Origin: Pipra filicauda
Taxonomy: Eukaryota > Chordata > Aves > Passeriformes > Pipridae
Length of the DNA stretch: 64,000 bases
NCBI RefSeq assembly: GCF_003945595.2
Contig: NW_024104420.1
Span: 3,656,201-3,720,200 of the forward strand
Direction of reading: 5' to 3'
The notes under the pieces are model-generated. The model did not search any database and was not told where the DNA came from. It saw only the letters and a list, made by a program, of their open reading frames with translations. The translations under genes were made by a program, and so were the position numbers. This document shows positions 23,721 to 35,300 of this stretch, one piece after another. Within the stretch, counting starts at the first letter, position 1; each line of letters begins with the position of its first letter.

Positions 23721-24879
23721 TTTTACTTGTTTATATTCTAGAAATCAGATTTTTTTTCACTGTTTCAACACCTTTCCAATTGTCTATTAGTTTGTGTCTC
23801 ATACTATCACAGCTCCTATTTCTATACTATTTACCATAAGACTGCTTTCCTATCACATTTCAACTGGGAGGACTCACTTAGCAGGTCTTTCAACACTTAA
23901 TGGCTTCCAAGAATTTCTGTAGCTTTCACAGAATCCTACCAATGCAGAATATCATATAAAAAACTGAAGACAAGACATACATAATGACTTATGAGCCAAA
24001 AGTACCTATATTCAGGTACTATTAAGGTCGTATCTCTTAATACATTTTTGCACCTGCAATGAGATACAGAAAAATTCGCTACAGAGGAGAAATGTGCTCA
24101 AAGTATACAGAATGCCTGCAATCACTGTACCCATTTTCTGCTTTGTTTCCTTCCAAGTAAGTTTCCTCACACTCAGGCACGCTGATACTTGTCATATAAA
24201 CTGAGAAATACTGTGTGAATAGCCTTGACTGTACTGAAATAAACCTTGTTGATTAAGACAATCTCTAACCCTCTTTATTTCCAGCTAGATTGCCGTTTTT
24301 ATTGTTCAACAGCAATATCCTATCCAAGAATCTCTAGGCCTGGGTAGCAGTTCTACTGCTTTTTATACAGACCTTTCCAGTGTGCCCCATTAGGCTCTTT
24401 TATTCTTTCTTTCTTCATATTATTCAAGATAGGATTCATAATTATTCTGATAAATTGAAGAAACAGACTGGAAAAAAAAAAACAGAGCAAAATATACAAA
24501 GGATACATAGACAGTCATACTTAGTCAAATCTAGAAAACTGATGTTAATATACTAGAAGAGAACAACATCTCAGCTGTCCTTTATGAAAGCTTCACTGGG
24601 TCACAGTGGTTGAACACTAAACCTTAGCCACCCTCACCCTGTTGTGAAACACATAAACATTTTACTATGAAATATGACCAATGGTACTGTGTATACGACA
24701 GATGAGTAATCTCTTAATCTCCTCTCTATGCAGCCTTTGTAAGGCTACTGGTGCCCAGCCTGGGGCAAGGCACTTCAGAAAAGATCTGAACCTATCAGAC
24801 ACAGTTCATAGGAAAACAATTTGTATGTTTTACCTGAGACTAAAGATAAGATGAAAATGAAGGCAAACTGGAGACAGTT
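23721..24879. other. Unassigned AT-rich DNA
   Basis: No repeat recognised. A minus-strand exon-like segment at about 23877-23934 (frame reading FCESYRNSWKPLSVERPA before a gtgagt donor) could belong to the unidentified gene, but I could not link it by phase. Confidence 0.35.
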
Positions 24880-25140
24880 TTTCACTGTTCTTCATATTGA
24901 ATAAATTAAGAAGTAATGGTTTTAAATTTCAGCAACAAGGATTCAGGACCACGTTAGGGTTTGAGGATGTCTCCCGGATGATAGCAAATATTGGAATCGA
25001 TTGCCTGGACGCATTGTTGACTTTTAAGAACAATTTAGACAAGAGTCTTGTCAGGAGTAACACAAGAATAGCAGGTCTTACTTTGGGACAGGGAATGAAC
25101 TCGATGACTCTGTGAGTCTCTCCCCATTCTGCTTTTCTGT
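24880..25140 (+). mobile_element. Ancient CR1-like LINE 3' end
   Basis: Diverged sense CR1-type sequence: ggttttaaatttcagcaaca...attcagg, ggaatcgattgcctgga and a closing gggaatgaactcgatgactctgtgag...tttctgtgatt, which mirrors the CR1 3' end. It is older than the other copies here. Confidence 0.65.
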
Positions 25141-27699
25141 GATTTAATATGTATCTGAAATCTTCTATAGTGACATTGTTTCACCTCTAATTTTTCATCC
25201 TTTGCTATATTACACATAATGTTGAAGGTCCCAACTACTGAAAACGCCCAACCTTCTCTGAGATTTTATGTACTCTTCAGAGCAGGACCATATCAGTTTT
25301 TGCCTACATGGCATCACTAGTACTGCAAGTACTAAACAGGAATCAGTAATTTTAGAGTACACTGCTTTCTCTTTCTCTCCCCAGTCTGCATTTCATCAAC
25401 TAAAGAAAAACCTAGCCCACATTTTCGCACAACAATGGGTCTCTGCTAGTGACAGGTTGGTCTTCAAATACTTGCTTTACCTTATCTATATAAATGAACA
25501 ATTATCACAGTAAAAGCTTCTCTGCACTTTTTGTGTGTGTTTGTAAGACTTGATCAAAATAAAAGCATATAGTTTTCAAGTATATTCCACCAACATGAGC
25601 AGCTGCAGATTTGATTGTTTCATATAGAGCACTCCTCACTGCATATTACTGGGAATCCTGGCATTCAGAACTTTTATCACTCAGGAGTGTGTCCTCTTAC
25701 TCTGGAGTTGCTGTGTCACGTACAGTTTGACAGAGCTTGGCCACAGTTTCTTTTTCAAATCCTCCAAAAAAATCACAAGTTATGGTCATTGCTCATTACT
25801 TCCACTGTCATTATCAAATGATAGCAAACTGCTCTAAGGAGGCATGTATTGGCAATTTGCCAGAACCAACTCTCTGACAAGAGTTAATGTATCATGATAT
25901 GGAAGAAAGTATTAAGCCAGGATTAATTTTTTAGCGTTTAGGCTCCAGGTATCAATTTATTTGAGAGTAAGTTTCTTCTACACTAAATAACTTGACTGAT
26001 TTATTTAAATCAGAGAGCTCTGCACACCTTGAGAATGGAATCAGACGAAACCAAAACAGAGACTGAGCTCCAGGGGATCAAGCAACTCCTTTCTAGTTCT
26101 TGCACCACTGAGGTAGAGATAGGAACCTCTGGAGATGAGTGAACAAAACAGCATTTATCTCCTGTAGCTAAATCTGCCAGACTGAAAATCTAAGCATTCA
26201 AAAGACAGCAGATTTTATTTATTCAAATATCTAAAGGTCAGATTCTCACTTACAGAAACCACCACTGTTCTGCTGAAGTGCATATCCTCCTTACACAGGA
26301 GTCATTCAACCACAAGTCTGCCTCATAATTAGGACTAAATTAGCAGCAGATACATTTTTAGTGCAGTGAGAAGCCTCCAAAAACAAGATGAGGGGTAGGC
26401 AGTCACTTTTCCTGCTGATTCTAATTATCCCGTGCATGTCTAGTACACCCTTATATGAGAAAAATCCGAGGGGAACACAAAACCTCACACGGGTTGCTGC
26501 ACTGCAGAAAAGGGTTCTGAGCCTGAACAGACACGGGATTCCAACCCTGCCTTGCCTAATCCTTTCAGTTCCAATTCTACTCACAGTCCAGACAGATAAA
26601 ATGGCTCCTATTCTGTTATCTTTAGATAAATGAGATGCTGGTATACAGCCACAGGTTGTGTCTGGCATAAGAGAGTGGGAGAGGCTCTGTAAAGCAGTGC
26701 CAAGTTCGCTCAGGTGCTCCACAGGGAAGCATAATGAAGCAATCAATGTTTCACAGGTGCAGGACCTAACAAGTCTGAATAATCTTTCTTGTAAATTACA
26801 CCTCATTTTTTTCCACATATGCCTTGACTTTTATGTTAAACAATACATAAACATTAGCTAATGGTGTTTCCCAGAAATACAGCCATTTTAAATGTCTTCC
26901 TTTCTATCCAGCTTGGTTTACAGTCTTCGCATTTTCTTGAACTGGAGCTAATTAAACCGACAGCCTAGATAAGATCATACAGCAATCTCACATTTGCTGT
27001 GTGCCCAAGAAACTATGGCAGTCCTGAACATCTTCACCATTAACACCTTTCTTTTCACTGATTTCCTGAATGTATTGCAATACCTAAAATTCATTTCTTG
27101 CACCTCCAAAAGACTAAGTATTCAAGTAATCCTAACAATGCCACTCAGAGGTGATTAATTTTCTTCTTACATTTTTTAATCTGAAATGTATGTTAGCATC
27201 TATCTCCTACACAGATATTCACCAACGGAAGCCATTATCGTGTACATATTCTCCCGTTACCTCATGTGAACAGTTGGCTGTTAGGAAGAAACCAATATAG
27301 TATATTATTAATTCTATTAACATATTCTAACACATTAAACATGAAAATAGACCTTTTTATAGAGCTGTTACCATGAACTTTCATTCCCAAGATTGGTACT
27401 CTTTAGACTGTATCCTTACAACCACAAACTCCATCTTAACTTTATGAAAATATTAGTTCACCAAACTAAAACCTGACTTGGGTATTAAGCAGGCAGTGAA
27501 AACATTTTTCATATGCATGTTCACAGTTTGTGTCTGCCATGCAAGATGACTTGTGCCAAATGCTTCCTTAAATTTAACCTTCCTGAGGGCACAAACTTGC
27601 CCCACACCTCCACCAGCACAAGCCAAGGGAAGGCCAGGGTAGGTCATACTTGATCTTTTTTGCACAATATTAGGTCATTTTTTCAGAGTTACTAGAAAT
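25141..27699. other. Unassigned AT-rich DNA
   Basis: No repeat or confident gene. A minus-strand segment at about 25189-25241 (frame reading VGTFNIMCNIAKDEKLE, donor gtgaaa) and one at 26256-26291 before a gtaagt donor are exon-like but unlinked. The part 26930-27010 looks constrained. Confidence 0.35.
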
Positions 27700-28714
27700 G
27701 AGACAAGGAAGGCTAAGACCCATCTAGAATTAAATCTGTCCAAGGATGTCAAGGACAACAAGAAGGGTGTCTACAAATACATCAATAACAAAAGGAAAAC
27801 TAAGGATAATATGGGCATGTTAATAAAAAGGGACCCTGGTAACAGAGGATGCAAAGAAGGCAGAGCTCCTGTGCACCTTCTTCGCACTTGTCTTCACTGG
27901 CAAGACCAGCCTTCAGGGATCTCTGAGTGGACCTGGGTAAAAGAATGCTGGAAGGAAGACTTTCCCTTGGTCAAGGAGGAACTACTTAGAGAACACCTAG
28001 GGAAATTTGACATCCACAAGTCCACAGACCCTGACAGGATACATCCATAAGTGCTGAAAGAGCTGGCAGACAATATAACTAGACTGCTGACCATCATCAT
28101 CTTTGAAAGGCCATGGAGATCAGGAAAGGTGCCTGAGGACTGGAAGAATGCAAATGTCACCACAGTGTTCAAACAGAACAAGAAGGAGAACCCAGGGAAC
28201 CACTGGCCAGTCAGCCTCACCTCAGTCCTGGAAAGGTGATTGGACATCACATCCTGGAGGCCATGTCTACTTACATGGATGACAAGACGGTGATCAGGAG
28301 TAGTCAGCATGTATTCACTGAAGGGAAATCATCCTTAACCAACTTGGTTGCCTTCTACAATGAAACAACTACCTGGATGGATGAGAGGAGAGTAGTGGAT
28401 AGTGTCTACTTCAACTTCAGCAAAGCTTTCAACACTGTCCCTCACAACATCTTCATAGACAAGCTGAGTGATGCCAAGCAATAGGACAAGGGGCAACAGA
28501 CAGAAACTGATGCACAGGAAGTTCCACCCAACTATGAGGAAGAACTTCTTTACTGTGGGGTTGCCCAGGGAGGCTGTGGAGTCTCCCTGGAAAAATACAA
28601 GAATCGTCTGGACACAATCCAGTGCTGTGTGCTCTAGGATGACCCTACTTAAGCATGGAGGTTGGACCCACTGTGGTCCCTTCCAACTTGATCTATTCTG
28701 TGATTCTGTGATTT
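27700..28714 (+). mobile_element. CR1 LINE with internal deletion
   Basis: The left part is CR1 reverse-transcriptase coding sequence. Its decayed frames read HKSTDPDRIHP, then a stop, and later VYFNFSKAFNTVPHNIF, the family's conserved palm motif region. At about 28480 it jumps directly to the 3' part (gacaaggggcaacagacagaaactgatgcac) and ends gatctattctgtgattctgtgatt. The middle of ORF2 is missing. Several stops make it inactive. It ends only about 0.2 kb before the CpG island. Confidence 0.9.
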
Positions 28715-29207
28715 TCTGGGCAGACGAACCAGCCTGGGGTGCTGCTCATGATAAAGGAACCAAAACCACTTGAGGCTGCCACAAATGGAAATATCAGCTA
28801 GTCACCTCAGAAGTTCACGTTAGTACAAGCCGTCCAGAGGCCAGCATCGATATTTGGGCTACTGCCTGCTTCCAGGAGTCACCGGGGAAATACGCTGACA
28901 GAAACCGGGGCCGCGCTCACCGCCGCCTTCTCCCCCGGGACCGCGCCTGTGTGAAAGCGCGTATCTCCTGTCCCCCCGTATAAAACATTAAGGACGGCTT
29001 TTGTTGGAGCGGCGGGAGGCGGCGTCTCACGCGACACAGCATCCCGACTGAATAATTTAAGGCTCGTAAAGGATAGGCTGCGAGGGGAGCGTGGGGCGGC
29101 AGCGCTCCCGGAGCTCTCGGCCGCGGCCCGGGCCGGCACAGAGCCCCCGGCCGGGTGGATCGACCGGTTTTTGGCGGCTCGGGCTCCGGCCCCAGCCGGC
29201 CGAGCGC

Positions 29208-29217
29208 GGGGGCGGGG
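29208..29217 (+). promoter_or_regulatory. GC box (Sp1-type site)
   Basis: The motif gggggcgggg lies about 80 bp before the first GRAMD2B start codon, inside the CpG island. Confidence 0.6.
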
Positions 29218-29296
29218 CGACGAGGGCGGAGCGGAGCGGGGAGGCCCGTCCCGCCGCCGGCGGAGTGCTGTGGGGCGACAGGGTGCTGCCGTGCCG

Positions 29297-29388
29297 ATGG
29301 TGCTCATGACTGAGCCGCGGTGCGATGCGGAGGAGCCGAGGGCTGTGCGGGCCGCCGGCAGGCGGGAGAGCAGGGGCGGTCCGCGGCT
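29297..29388 (+). CDS. GRAMD2B: GRAMD2B exon 1 (start codon)
   Basis: Encodes MVLMTEPRCDAEEPRAVRAA and continues to RRESRGGPR plus 2 nt before a gtgagt donor. The MTE...RRES pattern parallels MTE...KRES at the human N-terminus, and the 2-nt phase fits exon 2. Two ATGs compete (29297 and 29306). The second corresponds to the human start; the first has G at +4. The frame is open upstream to about 29171 without a stop, so a longer N-terminus from a non-AUG start cannot be excluded. Confidence 0.88.
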
Positions 29389-32300
29389 GTGAGTACTGCC
29401 CGCGCCGGGACGGGGGGGACCCGCCAGGGCGCGGCTCCGCCCGGGGGGAGCGGAGGCGGCCCCCGGGAGTCGCTCGGCGGAACCGCGGCCCGGGGGCGGC
29501 GGGGCGAGCCCTCGGCGCGGTGGCGCCGCGCTCTGGGGGGCGCGGGCCTCGAAGTGCCCCGGGAAGAGTCGCCAAAGGGGCTCCGCGGCCAGGCTTAAAT
29601 GGAGCGCGAACACCCCCGCTCAGCCGAGGTCCGCACCCGAGCACAGCGTTGAACTCCGAAGTTATACTTTAGGAGCAACGCGTATAAATACTGCTTCTAG
29701 TGATTTCACGCAGCAGCCTGGAAATCTTTCTGAAGTACAGCAGCTGTGTTTTATCGCTTACGGCAATGTGCATGGGCTCCAGTGGGAAGCTGTGATCCTG
29801 TCCTCTGGGTGCCAAGAAAACCCAGAGCTTTTCCAGAAGTTCACAAAGTCTGATACAGGCACGAGGCAGTAAAATGGGAGTTCAGTGTGACTTCTGTCCC
29901 ACACAGAGATGGGACAAGGCAAGGCGGTGGTCGGTCACCTGCCTTGGCATGGTTCCCCACCATGGTCCTTGCCCATTGTGGCAATACCCATACTGAAACT
30001 TCTGCTTTTTAACCTAGGAGGTACTGTAAAAATTGAGCAGGTGTACATATCGAAAGTGCTTAATGTTCTCCATGAGGAAGAGGAGGCCTTGCTGGGTGCC
30101 AAAGGCTGTCGGCCTGGTGGAAGGTTAGGGAAGTCAGAGGGCTTCCCATGGGCCGGAGGACTCTCTGCACTCCCCCAGGGCTGCTGACCTTCCCAGCCTC
30201 TGATGTGACTGGGGGCATAGAGGGTTAAAGGTTCATCTCCTGCATTGGTCTTTGGCTTCCTGTGGAGATCTCAGTTGTTTTAGTTTCTTGTATGCCGTGG
30301 CAATGACCATCACGTGAAAATGTTACTGGAGTCAAACAGCTGTCTGTTTCCATACTGACCTCCCAATTCACATGGGTCTTGGCAGTCCCAAGGATAGTGT
30401 TTGAGAAGTTAAGCATCTGCAAAATAAGAATCTAAAAACTGTGGGGCTTTCTCCTCAAAAGAAATTTAAAAAGTTAACTTTCTCCTAATCTGAGATGATT
30501 CCTCTTCCCAAAGAACTGTTTTTCAGAAAAATTTAATCTTAGCCTCCAGGAAAAAGGCGAACAAGTTACCAGCAGCTAGCTCTTTCTCTGGAAAGAAACA
30601 CTGAGAAGGTCTGTGGGTTTTGGAGGTTTTTTTGGTTTGGTTTTTTTTTTTTTCCTCAGCTGTTCTATCCCTGATCTCTAAGCAGGTGTATTCCCAAAGT
30701 ATGTATCAGAGTGAAATCTGTTGCCAGAAATAACTTGCTTGTCAGAGAGCACTGGGAATCAAAGTGTCTTCTAAGTGTCCTTTATCCTGAATGGTGTAAT
30801 CACATCAGTGACTTCACATTACAAGTGAGGCATAATTCCCAGACCTTCTCTAGACCTTCTGACTTCAAGACTTGGATCCTGATCCCCCACGCAGAATTAT
30901 GCCAATGAACCTAATCAAGTTCTTCAGGTATGCAAGATCTGTATCTGAGTTTTCTTTTGAGAACAGAACTAGGAGCCCAAGACAGGGCATAGAAAGCTTG
31001 ATCTCAGAGACAGTGCATGTTCACCAGCTGACGAACTGACTGTCTGTTTTGACCCCAGAAGTTTAATCTTTCAGTCCTGAATCAGCTACAGTTTTAGAAG
31101 CAAGGTCAGTCTTAACCAGTGTGATGAATGGAGAAGTCTCACTTGCTATGACATTATGACATTTTTTTAGCTGTCAATTCTTGCTGTTCAGTAGGTGTGA
31201 TGCAGAGGAAAGCTGGGAGGTCTGTTACGCTGTAGGCTACAATCTTCAGCAATACTAGCCTGGGCGTCAGGAGGCTGAAAAGACCAGGGGTAGGCAAAAA
31301 AACTTGAAATGCTTTGTCTTAGACTAGAAAACTGTTGAAGCGTTTGCTGGCTGGAAACAAAGTTGAAATTTGTTTGCCAGTCCTATTTAACTAGTATCTG
31401 GATCCTTCTGAGAACCTGTTGTGTTCGTGTAACTGTGAGTTAGCTCACAAGCCAAGTAACTTTGATTTGACTAATGAGAAGTTGTACTGGGGATTGTTCA
31501 GCTGAAGAAGAGGAGAATCATAGTTTTGATTCAGCAAGAAGTGAGCTTTCCAGAAGTTGAATCGTTGAAGATTTGTTTTTAGAAAATGTTGTGCATAAGT
31601 GTGTGTGGATATGGTGGAGTTTCATTCCCTTCATGTACTTCCAGGGAAAAATATACAACCAACAGAGCTCATGCTGACCTCTATTTGAAAAAAAAGCGCT
31701 AGCACAGTTATAGAGGCTCATGGAATCTTTTTGTGTTTTCCAAAGTTCAGGAGGCAGAGATGTGTGTGTAGAGTGTGTGTGTACAGTAACCATACTTCCT
31801 GGAGATACACTTAAAGTGTTGTTCAGTTTAGAGATGGACTTGAAGCTTGATATGCTTCTGCTGCTGTCATAAAGATGTCCCTGGAGGATAGGTGCTTCTG
31901 AAAGATTGAGGCTGTAGAAGTATTTTGGGTTGGTTTTTTTTGTTGTTCAATTAGTTGTTCTTAATTATTTCAGGCTTAGAAACTGGGAAGTCTCTGTTTA
32001 TCTGGCAGCGATTCAGGGACATTATACAAAAAGAGTTAAGTACGTTCATACTGATTTAGAAAATGGGCTTCTCTGACATGTTTAGTGATAATTATATATT
32101 TACAAAGTTTGCAGTAGATCTATGTGAGTTTTATGACCACAGAGGTAACACTGTGTGTAAGGTGGGCACTGTTGTTATGCAGACCCAAAACAGTGATGTG
32201 CCGAAAGTTTCTCATTATGTGGAGTTCCTCCCAAGCAAATAAAAAATTTCTGGACAGAAAAAACCTTCCGAATGGTGATCTTGACCAATACATCCTGATG

Positions 32301-35300
32301 TGGCCTCAGACCAAAAAGGAGTTAACCCTTGTATTTAGAGGAGATTCACTTTTCTGACCTGCAAGGGGGATGTGTTATATTTGTGGTGGCACTGGACATG
32401 CCTTAGGAGCTGTCAGCCCTGCTGCAGAGACAGCTGGTGGAACAGATATTTTAGCATTGAAAACAAGAGTGTGGCACATGAAGGAGAAATGGCAGAAGTG
32501 TAGTAGCAAGCAATTCATATTCCATGTCAGCATCAGTGTGCTTTCACCCATACTTGCTTCTTCTGAAGTCACTATAGCACTTTCTGGTGCCACAGATGGT
32601 ATTTGTTGTGGTACAGTTCAGTCTCTCTGTATTGATGTGATGTGCTGAGTTCCTGCATGGTAAAATACAGCTAATACTGTGGCACATTCTATCCCCTTAT
32701 GGTTACAGCATAATGTCCAGTTACTGAGTGTAACTTAAAGAAATTAAAAGGCTGGACCTTGAGAGTCTGAAAGGTATGGAAGGTTTTAGATTTTTTTTTT
32801 TTTCCTTTTGGAGTAAAAATACTTTGCAGATACTGGGGAAAATATGCTACTGAAAGCAGTGGAAAATGCTTGCAAGCAAATTGTGTACTTCTGGACAAAG
32901 AGCGAATGTGATTTTTATGGTTTGTTTGTATGAAATATTATTCTACTGTAACAGATGTTTCCTAATAACTGTTTATCAGTTGATAAGTTAAAAGAAAATT
33001 GGCTGACCTGTGCATAATCACTATTCACGAATTATTTTTTTTCTTGAAGTCTCTTACTTCAGCGAAATACAAAATGCAGAGCAGAAAGGGGAGATTATTT
33101 ATTACTGATTCAAAGTTTTATTTCAGCTTTGATCCAGGTTAACTTCTTTCCAGCAGCCAAACTTCTACTGGTTTTTTTGCAAAGGGCAAAAGGTGTAGGT
33201 GTGTACTTTCAGTGGATGAAGATATTAATGTCTATTAAGTATCATATTTTTTAATTTTTCCCTGGTAGTTCTTATTTTTATAGCAAAAATTGTAGCATAT
33301 GATCTGAAAAGACGGATAGGCTTGCAAATGAAACATTTAAACTTGAGGTGTCACAGGAAAGGTTTTCAACCCAGGTAACCTCTATTTGTTCATGATGATG
33401 TTTTTTAATGCCTTCTATTTTTTCCTTTCTTCCCCTTGTCATTCTTACTTTTTTCACTTTATGTGCATGCTTAAGTTATAAAAACAGCTTTTTAAAAATA
33501 ATTGTTCCATGTGTAAATGCATGATATGCATCTGAACAATGTTTTCTTTCTACCCAGTTGTCTCATGTGGCTAACCTGAAATATTCCCAAATGTGCCGCA
33601 TTTACTGGTTATATGCAGTCTGTGAGAAATGCTTGTTAGGCAACTACAGATAAGCTTTGGGCAGCAGGATTTATTGCTGGTATTTGACAGGTGATACATA
33701 AACATAGTATCAGAGTATTGTCTTCATACCACTATCTCCATAAATGTTGCAGTCATGTGGTTAGAAAATATGTGCTTATCTAATGATACCACTGCTGGGG
33801 TTAATGATCTTCTTGCTCTGTACATAGCTGTTGTCAAGTCCATATATATCCTTGTAAATTAATCTTTTTAGACTTGTGTTACTCTTATACCATAGAGATC
33901 TTGCGTTTGTTCTAATGTTCTTTACAGACCTCTTTTTCAGTAATTATTTTAACTGAAATTCATAGGTGCCATTCTGAATCCGGCTAGCAAAAGCCTCTTC
34001 AAGTGTTGTCATCATGGAATTAATTTCACTGCAGATAATAGGAGTATGGTAGGACAAGTGTTTCCCTGATTCTTCACTTTTTCTTTGAGGAGAAACTTCT
34101 TGCTTTATCTAGAGGATCTCTGAACTACCCCAAAATTAGAGATTATATTTTCTTGCCAGAAGGCTATAATTATGTACAAGTATTTAGAACACCTGTTTTT
34201 CCTTCCAGGTAGTGCAAGGGGGAGTAGAAGATTCCAAGAGGACCTGGGCAACTGCTTCTGGCCCACCCACTGTGTAGGGTCCTTGTCTCATCTTTGTAAA
34301 ATGGCATAACATCTCGTGCTGGGATGATCATTACAGCAATAGAATCAAGTACTGGGAGGTGGGACAGTTGAATAAAAGGGGTTGTAGGGGTATGTACAAG
34401 GAGAACACAGTTGCCTTTTCTTAATTCCCTGGTAACTGAGCTTCAGTGCTGCACTGAAGTATTCACTTCCTTTAACTAAACTTCTACCTGGCACTGACTG
34501 TATTCTGCCTCTGTCCTTGAAAAATAGCACGCTAAGGTTAGGGAGGTTAATAAGGTTCCAGAAAGAGTGGCAGGAAATAATATGCAGACTGCAGATAGGC
34601 AGCAGGGAATTTCAGCAGAGCAGGGAATGTAGAGGCAGACTGAAGCCTTCATTCATCCTCTGTGGATAGAATGGAGAAGCCTTCTCATTACCTGACTATA
34701 AAACAGCAGGTCTGTACATCTGCTATAAAACCAGCCATACCTAGGCATGTCTTCTACAAAGACCCATTCCTGCAGGTGCCTCAGTTTAGCCCTCTGGGAT
34801 AGACCACCTAGACAAAAGACTTGATGGTGCTTTTGTAGCTGCCATCTGTGCTGCACTAGTTCAAAAAAAACCATTTAGGTTTTTCAGCCTTTTTCTGGAA
34901 GAGAAGGAAGGTTATAATACAAAAGTTCAGTAAATAACGTAATTATATATATACCTACTTGTTTTTGTGAAATTTTAAAATACATGTGAGCATGCTATGG
35001 CCAGCATAGGAGGGAGTGTGTTTTGCCATGAAGGACAGTGTGTGGCCAGTGGAAAAGTTTATATTGAAGAAGGAGGCTTTCAGAGCATTCAGGCTCATTG
35101 TCCTAGTGACACAGAAAATAAAGTTCAGCTGGCCTTAGCAGCAATCTGGCCACCACATGTCACATCTGATTCTAATAAGGCTGTCTTTTTCCAAGACTTT
35201 GGAAGGAAAATGGTTTGTTATGTTCAGTGTCACTGTCAAAGGCACTGTTGCAATTAGTGTTGCTTAGACCTATTGTTGGGAGCTAGTATTTCTTACTGTG

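Larger units (their letters stand above)
28900..29640. promoter_or_regulatory. CpG island promoter of GRAMD2B, possibly bidirectional
   Basis: About 740 bp that is very GC-rich and dense in CpG, in a window otherwise AT-rich. It contains GRAMD2B coding exon 1 and a consensus GC box (gggggcgggg, 29208-29217), and has no TATA box near the + start. Such islands drive broad transcription start regions. On the minus strand an ATG at 28988-28986 opens a 22-codon frame that ends in a GGCGGCG|gtgagc donor at 28921/28920, so a divergent transcript is plausible. The start sites themselves cannot be read from sequence. Confidence 0.85.

Noticed and set aside
26306..26818. 170-codon minus-strand open frame
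   Set aside because: No homology recognised, no matching splice sites at its edges, and a codon pattern typical of chance frames.
28879..29613. 244-codon minus-strand frame and several + frames in the GC-rich block
   Set aside because: Long stop-free frames are expected in a CpG island; composition is low-complexity Ala/Arg/Pro/Gly and no domain is seen. Only its far end with a gtgagc donor is of interest.
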